This document shows, piece by piece, positions 26,030-34,428 of a DNA stretch of 64,000 bases. The position numbers and the translations under genes were made by a program. The stretch spans positions 1,922,001 through 1,986,000 of the forward strand of contig NZ_VORA01000001.1 in NCBI RefSeq assembly GCF_008477545.1. Reading direction: 5' to 3'. Under the pieces are notes generated by a model. That model was not told the origin of the DNA, made no database searches, and saw nothing but the letters and a program-made list of their open reading frames with translations. The number at the start of each line of letters is the position of its first letter. The stretch's first letter is position 1. The stretch comes from Roseibium aestuarii. Lineage in GTDB: Bacteria > Pseudomonadota > Alphaproteobacteria > Rhizobiales > Stappiaceae.

Positions 26030-27334
26030 TCAATTCAGTTTTTCAATTCGGATCATCTGCGGAACGCCCGAGATCACGCCGCTTGCGGCAATCTCGTCCA
26101 GCGCCTCGCGCACGGCGACTTCCGTCGTCTCGTGGGTGATCAGGATCACAGACTGCAGGTCGGTGGCCGCCACCTTCGCGCGGGCGCGCTGGACGATCGA
26201 CTGCAGGGAAATGGCCTTGTTGCCCATCGCCTTGGCGATCTCAGCAAAGGCGCCCGGCCGGTCATGAACCGAGAAGCGGATGTAATAGCCGCCCTCGTGC
26301 CGGCGCATCTGCGCCCGGGTGTAATCCGCCAGCTCGTCGGCCGGCATGCCGAGCACGTTGGTGCGGCAGCCGCGGGCAAGATCCGCAATGTCGCTGACCA
26401 CGGAGGACGCGGTCGCATCGCCGCCCGCCCCCGGGCCGACCAGCACCAGGCTGCCGACGAAATCCCCGTCCACGGCCACCGCATTCAGCACGCCGTCCAC
26501 CTGGGCGATGGCGGAATGCTTGGGCACCATAGTCGGATGCACGCGCTGCTCGATGCCGGTGTCGGTCCGCTGGGCAACGCCCAGCAGCTTGATCCGGTAG
26601 CCGAGTTCGTCGGCTGCCTGGATGTCTGCGGTGGTGATCGAGGTGATGCCTTCCAGATAGACATCATCGGCGGAGATCTTGGTGCCAAAGGCGAGGCTCG
26701 TCAGGATGGCGAGCTTGTGCGCCGTGTCGTTGCCCTCGATGTCGAAGCTCGGATCGGCCTCCGCATAGCCCAGACGCTGGGCATCGGCGAGGCAGTCCTC
26801 GAAGGAAATGCCGTCCCGTTCCATCCGGGTGAGGATGTAGTTGCAGGTGCCGTTCATGATCCCATAGATGCGGTTCACCGCATTGCCCGACAGGCTTTCG
26901 CGCAGGGTCTTGACGATCGGGATGCCGCCGGCCACCGCCGCCTCGTAGTTGAGGCTCACCCGGTTCAGCTCGGCCAGCGCCGCCAGCTCGACGCCATGCT
27001 TGGCCAGCAGCGCCTTGTTGGCGGTGACCACATGCTTGCCGGCGCTGAGCGCTGCCCGCACGCTGTCTTCTGCCGGGCCGCTGTCGCCACCGATCAGCTC
27101 CACGAAGACGTCGATCTCGTCCGAATTGGCGAGCGCCACCGGGTCAGTGAACCAGGTCAGGCCGCTGACATCCACACCCCGGTCCCGGTTCGGGTCGCGC
27201 GCGCTGACGGCGACGACTTTCGCCGCACGCCCGTTCTTGCGCGCAAGCGCATCCCCATGCTGGCTCAGGAGCCGGATCACGGACGCACCCACGGTGCCAA
27301 GTCCAGCGACCCCAAGTCTCAAAGCATTTGCCAT
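26030..27334 (-). CDS. hom: Homoserine dehydrogenase
   Basis: This 434-residue enzyme reduces aspartate semialdehyde to homoserine on the way to threonine and methionine. The N-terminal Rossmann motif is LGVAGLGTVGASVIRLL. The catalytic region contains GGIPIVKTLRESLSGN and YAEADPSFDIEGNDTAHKLAIL. A C-terminal ACT domain (about 350-430, YYIRFSVHDRPGAFAEIAKAMG) suggests feedback control by threonine. It lies 30 bp after the aminotransferase gene, giving an aminotransferase-hom-glpX transcript. Confidence 0.95.
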   Translation of the reverse strand: MANALRLGVAGLGTVGASVIRLLSQHGDALARKNGRAAKVVAVSARDPNRDRGVDVSGLTWFTDPVALANSDEIDVFVELIGGDSGPAEDSVRAALSAGKHVVTANKALLAKHGVELAALAELNRVSLNYEAAVAGGIPIVKTLRESLSGNAVNRIYGIMNGTCNYILTRMERDGISFEDCLADAQRLGYAEADPSFDIEGNDTAHKLAILTSLAFGTKISADDVYLEGITSITTADIQAADELGYRIKLLGVAQRTDTGIEQRVHPTMVPKHSAIAQVDGVLNAVAVDGDFVGSLVLVGPGAGGDATASSVVSDIADLARGCRTNVLGMPADELADYTRAQMRRHEGGYYIRFSVHDRPGAFAEIAKAMGNKAISLQSIVQRARAKVAATDLQSVILITHETTEVAVREALDEIAASGVISGVPQMIRIEKLN

Positions 27335-27364
27335 GTAAATCTTATTCCGGTTGATCTTCGTGAA

Positions 27365-28582
27365 TTAGCGAGACGCCTCGATCGGCACCACGTTGTGCAA
27401 TGTTTCGTCTGCGGTTTCAAGGAAACGGCGCACGTTGCGCGCGGCCTGGCGCAGGCGCTGTTCGTTCTCCACCAGACCGATGCGGACGTAGTCGTCGCCG
27501 TATTCGCCGAAGCCGATGCCCGGAGCCACGGCCACCTCGGCCTTCTCCAGCAGCAGCTTGGAGAACTCCAGGCTGCCGAGCGCCTTGAACTTCTCCGGGA
27601 TCGGCGCCCAGACGAACATGCTCGCCTCCGGCGCCGGAATGGCCCATCCGGCGCGCGCGAAGGCATCGATCACCACGTCGCGGCGCTTCTTGTAGATGGC
27701 GCGGGTTTCCGCCACGCAGGCGTCCGAGCCGTTGAGAGCAGCGGTTGCCGCCACCTGGATCGGCGTGAAGGCACCGTAGTCCAGATAGGACTTCACCCGG
27801 GTGAGCGCGGCAATCAGCCGCTCGTTGCCCACGGCAAAGCCCATGCGCCAGCCAGGCATGGAGAAGGTCTTGGACAGGGAGGTGAACTCCGCCGTCACCT
27901 CGATCGCGCCTGGAACCTGCAGCACGGAGGGCGGCGGCGTGTCGCCGAAATAGATCTCCGAATAGGCCAGATCCGACAGGATGAAGATGTCATGCTTGCG
28001 GGCAAAGGCCACCACGTCCTTGTAGAACTCCAGGTCGGCGCAATAGGCCGTCGGGTTCGCCGGATAGCACAGGATGATGGCAAGCGGCTTCGGCACCGAG
28101 TGGATGACGGCACGTTCCAGCGCGTGGAAGAACTCCGGCCCCGGCTCGGCCGGGATGGAACGGATGGCCGCACCGGCCATCAGGAAGCCGAAGGTGTGGA
28201 TCGGATAGCTCGGGTTCGGGCTCAGCACCACGTCGCCTGGTGCGGTGATCGCCTGGGCCATGTTGGCGAAGCCTTCCTTGGACCCCAGCGTGGCAACCAC
28301 CTGGGTTTCCGGGTTCAGCTTCACGCCGAAGCGGCGCTCATAGTAATTCGCCTGGGCCTTGCGTAACCCATGAATGCCCTTGGAGGCGGAATAGCGATGA
28401 GAGCGCGGGTCCTGAACCACTTCCGTCAGCTTGTCGACAATGTGCTTCGGGGTCGGCAGGTCCGGGTTGCCCATGCCGAGATCAATGATGTCCGCGCCCG
28501 CCGCTCGCGCCTTGGCCTTGAGCCGGTTGACCTGTTCGAAGACATAAGGCGGCAGCCGCCGTGTCTTATGAAACTCTTCCAT
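27365..28582 (-). CDS. Class I/II PLP aminotransferase (AlaC / LL-DAP-aminotransferase-like)
   Basis: This 405-residue fold-type I aminotransferase has the PLP lysine in TSLSKTFSMPGWRMGF and the family arginine in DDYVRIGLVENEQRL. The N-terminal FHKTRRLPPYVFEQVNRLKAKARAAGADIIDLGMGNPDLPTP is typical of the proteins called LL-diaminopimelate aminotransferase or alanine transaminase AlaC in alphaproteobacteria. Adjacency to hom points to aspartate-family amino acid metabolism, but the exact amino donor is not decided. It is first in an operon with hom and glpX. Confidence 0.88.
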   Translation of the reverse strand: MEEFHKTRRLPPYVFEQVNRLKAKARAAGADIIDLGMGNPDLPTPKHIVDKLTEVVQDPRSHRYSASKGIHGLRKAQANYYERRFGVKLNPETQVVATLGSKEGFANMAQAITAPGDVVLSPNPSYPIHTFGFLMAGAAIRSIPAEPGPEFFHALERAVIHSVPKPLAIILCYPANPTAYCADLEFYKDVVAFARKHDIFILSDLAYSEIYFGDTPPPSVLQVPGAIEVTAEFTSLSKTFSMPGWRMGFAVGNERLIAALTRVKSYLDYGAFTPIQVAATAALNGSDACVAETRAIYKKRRDVVIDAFARAGWAIPAPEASMFVWAPIPEKFKALGSLEFSKLLLEKAEVAVAPGIGFGEYGDDYVRIGLVENEQRLRQAARNVRRFLETADETLHNVVPIEASR

Positions 28583-28728
28583 GGCGCGGATCCTTCGCGT
28601 TTTCGATCCCGTTGAACACTTGTCCCGGAAGCCAGCTCCCTCAAGGGGAGGCTTGCGGATGCCGCCTTTTAGCAGCAGGTCACCTTACCCGCACCAATCA
28701 TCACGTGTTTGGACAGGTATTTTTCGCA

Positions 28729-29220
28729 CTAGCGGCCGGTGGAACCGCTTGCCTCGATGGAGGCCAGGGCCGCCGCCCGCTCCGAGGCCGCGAGCGCCCG
28801 CATCTGGGCCGCCGTCGCGGTGGTTGCCGCAGGCTTCTGGGCGGTCTGGGCAAGCCCAAGCGCCTTGAGATAGGCAATCGTCGCCTCGAAGCTGGCCCCT
28901 TCCGAAAGGGTCACTGGCGCAGCCGCCCCGGAGGTCGACGCGGTGCCGGCCGCTGCCGGATCGGTTCCTCCGGCCCCGATGCCCCCGTCAACCGACTTGA
29001 GCAAGGCCACGCCCGGATCCGTCACCCCGCCGGCCGGCTCCGCCAGCGCCAGCGGCACTCCATCCGTCGCGCCCGCAACCGGTGTCGCGACGGTGGCCGC
29101 AGGAGGCTGCGCCGTCACCACCTCGAAGACGGTGGCGTCCGGCCCGAGCGCGCAGGCGCCAAGCGGCAGAAGGAGGAGGCTGAGACCCAGATGGAGACTG
29201 GGCAGGGACAGACGAGGCAA
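28729..29220 (-). CDS. Small Ala/Thr-rich lipoprotein, unknown function
   Basis: This 163-residue protein has an N-terminal signal with lipobox LGAC (SLLLLPLGACALGPDATVF), so it is predicted to be lipid-anchored in the envelope. The mature part is rich in Ala, Thr, Val and Gly, with an ordered C-terminal stretch SFEATIAYLKALGLAQTAQ and an Ala/Glu helix. I do not recognise a family. The start is a TTG at 29220 because GGAAG lies 8 bases ahead and the signal peptide begins there; the longer open frame upstream has no signal-like sequence. It diverges from phaC. Confidence 0.6.
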   Translation of the reverse strand: MPRLSLPSLHLGLSLLLLPLGACALGPDATVFEVVTAQPPAATVATPVAGATDGVPLALAEPAGGVTDPGVALLKSVDGGIGAGGTDPAAAGTASTSGAAAPVTLSEGASFEATIAYLKALGLAQTAQKPAATTATAAQMRALAASERAAALASIEASGSTGR

Positions 29221-29537
29221 GTGTATGACTTCCGATTTTGCCAATGGCGCATAGCCGCACTTTACTGAGAAGACCAGCCCCAGAAAAGCCGTTCTGGTTC
29301 GCTCCCGACTATTTAATCGGTTGAGACCGGAAACTCTCCACCAGACGGACGGCAGAGGGAAAATCTGCCCGCGCGGCTGCGGCGATTTTTCGTCGGATTT
29401 GACGGGGGTCAAGGCAGAAAAACGCATTTGCGCATTGCCTTTTTCCGACAACCTGAGTGACACTTGCCCAAGAGCTGCCGCCGCAGGGCGCGCATCCGGT
29501 GCCTGCCGGAAAGACGTTTGGAGGAAAGCGCCTGACC
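29221..29537. other. Divergent intergenic region (317 bp) between lipoprotein gene and phaC
   Basis: This region must hold the promoters of the lipoprotein gene and phaC. The clearest element is the FNR/FixK-type palindrome at 29399-29412 (separate entry). A GGAGG ribosome site for phaC lies near 29518-29524. No gene is visible. Confidence 0.5.
29399..29412. promoter_or_regulatory. FNR/FixK-type palindrome upstream of phaC
   Basis: TTGAC-GGGG-GTCAA is a perfect 5-4-5 inverted repeat that fits the TTGA-N6-TCAA core bound by the FNR/FnrL/FixK family. It lies 126-139 bp before the phaC start. Oxygen control of polyhydroxyalkanoate synthesis is plausible but inferred. Confidence 0.5.
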
Positions 29538-31346
29538 ATGGCTGACGAACGCCCGAAGCAGTTGATCAAATACATCGTCGACAATCCGGAAGCCTTTGCG
29601 CAGAACCTGGCAAAGGCCCTCGAAAACGCAGGCAAGGCACTGGCCGCCTATATCGCTCCGCGCGAGAATGGCGAGATCCGCAAGGGTGGCGGCACCGAGG
29701 AACTGACCTCCGTCATCCGCACCCTCGCCCAGATCGGCGACTACTGGACTTCCGACCCGCAGCGCGCGGTGGAGGCTCAGAACCGGCTGTGGACCGGCTA
29801 TGCGGAGCTGTGGAACTCGTCCCTGAAGCGGATGATCGGCGAGGACACCGCGCCCGCCATCAGCCCCTCGCCCAAGGACAAGCGCTTCAAGGACCCGGAC
29901 TGGAACGAGAACCAGTATTTTGACTTCCTCAAGCAGCTCTACCTGATCACCTCGTCCTGGGCGCAGGACATGGTGCGCGAGGCGGAGGGCATCGACGATC
30001 ACACCCGCCACAAGGCGGAATTCTACATGGAGCAGATCACCAACGCGATCTCGCCCTCCAACTTCCTCTTCACCAATCCGGAGCTGCTGCGCCTCACCGT
30101 GGAATCGAACGGGGAGAACCTGGTGAAGGGCATGCAGCATCTGGCCGAGGACATCGCCGCCGGCCATGGCGAGCTGAAGATCCGCCAGACCGACACGAGC
30201 AAGTTCGCCCTCGGCGTGAACATGGCCATGACGCCGGGCAAGGTGATCGCCCAGAACGACGTGTGCCAGGTCATCCAGTATGACCCGACCACGCCCGACG
30301 TGCTGAAGCGGCCGCTGATGATCGTGCCGCCCTGGATCAACAAGTTCTACATTCTGGATCTCAACCCGGAAAAGTCCTTCATCAAGTGGGCGGTCGACCA
30401 GGGCCACACGGTCTTCGTCATCTCCTGGGTCAATCCGGGGCCACAGCAGGCGGGCAAGAGCTTCGAGCACTACATGAAGGAGGGCATCCTCGAGACCCTC
30501 GACGTGATCAAGAAGGCCACCCGCCAGTCAGAGGTGAATGCCATCGGCTATTGCGTCGGCGGCACCCTGTTGGCGGTGACGCTTGCCTACATGGCGGCGA
30601 AGAAGGACACCCGCATCGCCACCGCCACCTTCTTCACCACCCAGGTGGACTTCACCTTCGCCGGCGACCTCAAGGTCTTCGTCGATGAGGAACAGCTGGC
30701 CATCCTCGAAAAGCAGATGACCGAGACCGGCTATCTGGAGGGCTCGCGCATGGCGCAGGCCTTCAACATGCTGCGTTCCAACGATCTGATCTGGCCCTAT
30801 GTGGTCAACAACTACCTGAAGGGCACCGATCCCTTCCCCTTCGACCTGCTCTACTGGAACGCGGACAGCACCCGCATGCCCGCCGCCAACCACGCCTTCT
30901 ACCTGCGCAACTGCTATCTGGAGAACAACCTGTCGCGTGGCGAGATGGTGATCGACGGCGAGCGGCTGGATCTGGAGGACGTGACCATCCCGATCTACAA
31001 TCTGGCGACCCGCGAGGATCACATCGCCCCGGCCCAGTCCGTCTTCCTCGGCTCCACATGCTTCGGCGGACCGGTGGAATACGTGCTGTCCGGATCGGGC
31101 CACATTGCCGGCGTGGTCAACCCGCCCGCCAAGGGCAAGTACCAGTACTGGACCGGCCGCGCGCCGAAGGGCACCTTCGAAAACTGGCTGCACAAGACCG
31201 AGGAGCACCCCGGCTCCTGGTGGCCCCACTGGGATGCCTGGATCCGCAAGCAGGACGACACCATGGCCAAGGCCCGCAAGCCCGGCGCCAACCGCATGAA
31301 GATCATCGAGGATGCGCCGGGTTCCTATGTGAAGGCCAAGGCCTGA
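29538..31346 (+). CDS. phaC: Class I poly(R)-hydroxyalkanoate synthase
   Basis: This 602-residue enzyme polymerises (R)-3-hydroxyacyl-CoA into storage polyester on the granule surface. The lipase-like box is GYCVGG with the nucleophile Cys339. The catalytic Asp lies in [15 protein letters not shown] and the His in [13 protein letters not shown]. The N-terminal PhaC_N domain spans about 90-270. Length fits class I (no PhaE partner needed). The ATG at 29538 follows GGAGGAAAG and is preferred to earlier in-frame codons. No phaA, phaB, phaP or phaR gene is visible next to it. Confidence 0.96.
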   Translation: MADERPKQLIKYIVDNPEAFAQNLAKALENAGKALAAYIAPRENGEIRKGGGTEELTSVIRTLAQIGDYWTSDPQRAVEAQNRLWTGYAELWNSSLKRMIGEDTAPAISPSPKDKRFKDPDWNENQYFDFLKQLYLITSSWAQDMVREAEGIDDHTRHKAEFYMEQITNAISPSNFLFTNPELLRLTVESNGENLVKGMQHLAEDIAAGHGELKIRQTDTSKFALGVNMAMTPGKVIAQNDVCQVIQYDPTTPDVLKRPLMIVPPWINKFYILDLNPEKSFIKWAVDQGHTVFVISWVNPGPQQAGKSFEHYMKEGILETLDVIKKATRQSEVNAIGYCVGGTLLAVTLAYMAAKKDTRIATATFFTTQVDFTFAGDLKVFVDEEQLAILEKQMTETGYLEGSRMAQAFNMLRSNDLIWPYVVNNYLKGTDPFPFDLLYWNADSTRMPAANHAFYLRNCYLENNLSRGEMVIDGERLDLEDVTIPIYNLATREDHIAPAQSVFLGSTCFGGPVEYVLSGSGHIAGVVNPPAKGKYQYWTGRAPKGTFENWLHKTEEHPGSWWPHWDAWIRKQDDTMAKARKPGANRMKIIEDAPGSYVKAKA

Positions 31347-31480
31347 TCGGGCAGAGTGAAGACATGCCCCGCGCACAGGCGCGAGACGGCGGCCTGGGGT
31401 CTTGACCGGCCCCACGACCGGTCGCGGGTCCGAGGAAGTACGGAGACGGCAATTAACCTCCCCTTTCCGCAACTGTGCCC

Positions 31481-31486
31481 TATAAT
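31481..31486 (+). promoter_or_regulatory. Consensus -10 box before the DUF6653-like gene
   Basis: A perfect TATAAT lies 31 bp before the ATG at 31517. No good -35 hexamer is present at 16-18 bp; TTAACC at 31453-31458 is 22 bp away. A promoter with a weak or activator-dependent -35 region is suggested. Confidence 0.4.
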
Positions 31487-31516
31487 GACTGACGCAAGTG
31501 TTCTTCGTGAGGTGAC

Positions 31517-32113
31517 ATGCAGCCCGCGCCGAAAATTCCGCGCCCCCGGACCATGCCGGCCCCCATGCCGGCAGGGACCATCCGCGCGCTCGGCATGGAC
31601 AGCGCCGCCTGGCACCGTCACGCCTCGCCCTGGAGCGTCTACACCCGCATGGCCACCCTGCCCTTCCTGGCAGCGGCCATCTGGAGCCACAGCCTGCTTG
31701 GCCCCTGGGCGGCCCTCGGCCTGACCCTGCTGGTGGTGATCTGGCTGCGGGTCAATCCGCGCCTCTTCCCGGCTCCGAAGAACACGGAGAACTGGGCCTC
31801 CAAAGCCACCTTCGGCGAGCGCATCTGGCTGAACCGCCGTCAGGTGCCCATCCCCCGCGACGTGGATCAGGCCGCCCTCTTGCTCTCCGCCGTCACCGCC
31901 ATCGGCTTCATCGCCACCCTGGTCGGCGCCCTGCGCAACGACTGGATGGTTCTGCTGCCCGGTCTGGCCGTCACCTACGCGGGCAAGCTCGTCCTGCTGA
32001 ACCGGCTGGTCCAGCTCTACGAGCGGATGCGCAATGCCCATCCCCTCTACCGCTTCTGGTCCATCGCACCGCAGAACGACAACGATCGCCAGCCAACTCC
32101 CCCTGTCAACTGA
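31517..32113 (+). CDS. DUF6653-like membrane protein
   Basis: This 198-residue protein has membrane segments at about 52-75 (paired short helices) and about 115-160. The core begins MDSAAWHRHASPWSVYTRMATLPFLAAAIWSHSLLGPW and contains RVNPRLFPAPKNTENWASKATFGERIWLNRR, which I associate with the DUF6653 family of unknown function. The N-terminal 26 residues are proline-rich, so a start at 31595 (the second Met, MDSAAW) is possible. A TATAAT box lies just upstream. It converges on the alpha/beta hydrolase gene. Confidence 0.7.
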   Translation: MQPAPKIPRPRTMPAPMPAGTIRALGMDSAAWHRHASPWSVYTRMATLPFLAAAIWSHSLLGPWAALGLTLLVVIWLRVNPRLFPAPKNTENWASKATFGERIWLNRRQVPIPRDVDQAALLLSAVTAIGFIATLVGALRNDWMVLLPGLAVTYAGKLVLLNRLVQLYERMRNAHPLYRFWSIAPQNDNDRQPTPPVN

Positions 32114-32139
32114 TCGGCAGCGCCGCATGGGGTGCCCCC

Positions 32140-33147
32140 TCATTCCGAGGGCGCATGGTCCGCGATGAAGCGGGCCAGATGCCCGATGATCTCCGGCGGC
32201 ACCGGGCGGTGCGGATCGGTGTATGTGGCAAGATTGTCTTGCCGCTCCGTCGAGGTCACCGCTTTCAACACATGAGTGACGCCCGCCAGCAGATGCAGCT
32301 CCGCATCAGGCCGCGCCCGCGCCAGTCGCCGCGCATCCTCCACCTGCACCTGAAGATCCTGTTCGCCCTGCAGAATCAGAAGGGGAAGCGACGTGGCGCC
32401 GAGCATCTTCGCCGGATCATGGGCAAGAAGATCAATGAGATAGCCCTGCAGGCGCGGAGCGAACAAGGACGCAAGCTCCGGGGGCAGCTCGTTCTCCGGC
32501 ACCGGCTCGCCCCGTTCCAACTGCGCGATCACCCGTTCGGCCTCTGCAAGCAAGGGCGCCGAGGCGGGGTTTTGCGCAAGCTGCTCGCGTAGCAGCACAC
32601 CGAGCGGACGCCCGGGAGCGGCGACCAGCAGCAGGCCGCAGACCGCCCCGCGCAAGTCCGCGCGGGCGACCGCCTTCAGGGCCACCAGCCCGCCTTCCGA
32701 ATGCCCCAAAAGCCAGATGCACGCGAGGCCGGTCCGCCCCCGCATGACAGAAACCCAGGCCGCCACATCCTGCCCATAGGCGTCAAGCGTCACGTCGTTC
32801 GGATCGGCGGTGGCCGCAGCACTTTCGAACAGGCCGCGCTTGTCCACCCGCAGGCTGCTGATGCCCTCTTGCGCGAGACCCTCGGCAAGAAGCCTGTAGG
32901 TGTTCGGTCCCAGTCCCTTCGAAAACAGCCCGTCCCGGTCGATAGGTCCGGATCCCGGCAGGATCAGCACTCCGGCCGAGTGGCCCGGAGCGCTCAGTAA
33001 GGTGCCGGCGAGAGGCCCCGTCGGACCGGGCGCCCGGACCTCCTCAGCCCGCACCGCCGTCTCGCTTGAGACAAGAAGCCCGGCCAAGACCACGAGCGCG
33101 TAAAGCGGCCTTTGCAGGATACGGAAACGCTGGAGAGATCGAAACAT
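32140..33147 (-). CDS. Exported alpha/beta hydrolase
   Basis: This 335-residue hydrolase has an N-terminal hydrophobic signal (LYALVVLAGLLVSSETAVRAEE, likely cleaved after VRA). The nucleophile elbow is GHSEGG, the catalytic Asp lies in LILQGEQDLQVQ, and a plausible His is in GVTHVLK. The segment LPGSGPIDRDG after the first strand is typical of the YfeW/EstX-like secreted hydrolases. Predicted location is the periplasm. The start at 33147 is favoured by GGAG 9 bases ahead and by the signal peptide. An operator-like set of half-sites lies 118-135 bp upstream. The ester or thioester substrate is unknown. Confidence 0.83.
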   Translation of the reverse strand: MFRSLQRFRILQRPLYALVVLAGLLVSSETAVRAEEVRAPGPTGPLAGTLLSAPGHSAGVLILPGSGPIDRDGLFSKGLGPNTYRLLAEGLAQEGISSLRVDKRGLFESAAATADPNDVTLDAYGQDVAAWVSVMRGRTGLACIWLLGHSEGGLVALKAVARADLRGAVCGLLLVAAPGRPLGVLLREQLAQNPASAPLLAEAERVIAQLERGEPVPENELPPELASLFAPRLQGYLIDLLAHDPAKMLGATSLPLLILQGEQDLQVQVEDARRLARARPDAELHLLAGVTHVLKAVTSTERQDNLATYTDPHRPVPPEIIGHLARFIADHAPSE

Positions 33148-33264
33148 GAGGGCACACTCCGTTTCCCGGCCGCTGGACGGCCGGTGCGAAAAGTCTCCCT
33201 CGCGATGGTGGATCATTCTAGCGTCGTCAGTTCGGGCCAGGCAATGCCCGACACCTTGCCCGGC

Positions 33265-33282
33265 GCGTCACATGACGCGTCA
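33265..33282. promoter_or_regulatory. Cluster of alternating GCGTCA / TGACGC half-sites
   Basis: GCGTCA (33265-33270), TGACGC (33273-33278) and GCGTCA (33277-33282) alternate in orientation and include the perfect 10-bp palindrome TGACGCGTCA. The first and third are also direct repeats (GCGTCACAT) with a 12-bp period. The cluster lies between the agmatinase stop and the hydrolase start. A regulator site is inferred. Confidence 0.35.
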
Positions 33283-33352
33283 CATCGCGCCGGAAGAGGA
33301 CCGGGAGAGCAAGGTGAAGCCCTTCCGGTCCAATCCGTTAGTCGGCCTGCGA

Positions 33353-34327
33353 TCAGTCTTCGCCTTGCCCGGCGAGCCGACGCTCGGCCAGAAGACCGAA
33401 GTAGTGCTGGGCAATCGTCGCCCCGGCAATGGAAGTGATGTCCGCATGGTCATAGGCCGGGGACACTTCCACCACGTCGCCGCCGACGAAGTCGATATCC
33501 CCCAGACGGCGCAGGATCATCAGCGCCTCGCGCGACGACAGGCCACCGGCCACCGGCGTGCCCGTGCCCGGGGCGAAGGCGGGATCCAGACAGTCGATAT
33601 CGAAGGTCATGTAGGCCTTGGAATCGCCCACCCGGTCCTTGATCAGCTCGACAACCCCGTTGACGCCCAGCTGCTCGACCTCTTCCCCATAAAGGATCTC
33701 GAGGCCGCAGGTTTCCGGCGCATGGGTGCGGATGCCGATCTGGATGGACTTCTCCGGATCGATCAGCCCCTCGCGCACGGCACGCCCGGTGAAGGTGCCA
33801 TGGTCGATCCGGTCGCCCTGATCGTCCCAAGTGTCCTGATGGGCATCGAACTGCACCAGGGCCAGCGGCCCGTGCCTGGCCACATGGGCCTTGAGCAGCG
33901 GATAGGTGACGAAGTGATCGCCGCCGATGGAGAAGAGATGGACGCCCTGGTCGAGGATTTCCCGCGCCTGACGTTCGATATGGCCCGGAATATCGGCGTT
34001 CTTGCCATAGTCGAAGGAGCAGTCGCCGTAATCCACGACGGACAGCACCTTGAACGGGTCCGCCTGGAACGGATACTGCGGATCGCCATCGAAGATGGCC
34101 GAGGCCCGGCGCACCCCTTGCGGACCGAAGCGCGCGCCCGGCCGGTTGGAGACGGAGGCGTCAAAGGGAATGCCCCACACCGCCGCATCCACGCCGGTCA
34201 GATCGCGGCTGTAGCGTCGTCGCATGAAGGAGAGAACCCCGCCATAGGTGGGCTCATGAGCCCCGCCGAGAATGGAGGAGCCGAACACCGCATTGTCGGT
34301 GGGCCGGGGGTTCTTGCTGTCGGACAT
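33353..34327 (-). CDS. speB: Agmatinase-family ureohydrolase
   Basis: This 324-residue Mn2+ enzyme of the ureohydrolase fold has all metal ligands: SIGGDHFVTYPLL, VQFDAHQDTWDDQG, and TFDIDCLDPAFAPGTGTPVAGGLSSREAL. The family removes urea from agmatine, guanidinobutyrate or related guanidino compounds. The DIDCLDPA...PGTP block and length fit agmatinase, but guanidinobutyrase or guanidine-type activities cannot be excluded. No nickel-chaperone genes are adjacent. It appears monocistronic, 100 bp after the metalloprotease gene. Confidence 0.87.
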   Translation of the reverse strand: MSDSKNPRPTDNAVFGSSILGGAHEPTYGGVLSFMRRRYSRDLTGVDAAVWGIPFDASVSNRPGARFGPQGVRRASAIFDGDPQYPFQADPFKVLSVVDYGDCSFDYGKNADIPGHIERQAREILDQGVHLFSIGGDHFVTYPLLKAHVARHGPLALVQFDAHQDTWDDQGDRIDHGTFTGRAVREGLIDPEKSIQIGIRTHAPETCGLEILYGEEVEQLGVNGVVELIKDRVGDSKAYMTFDIDCLDPAFAPGTGTPVAGGLSSREALMILRRLGDIDFVGGDVVEVSPAYDHADITSIAGATIAQHYFGLLAERRLAGQGED

Positions 34328-34428
34328 GGATCGCCTTTCGAAACGGGTTCAACCGGCACCAGCCCTAGCGAAACCCGCAGCTCTTCACAAGCGGGAAGCG
34401 GATGCTCCGCCCCTCTCTCTCCCACCCC

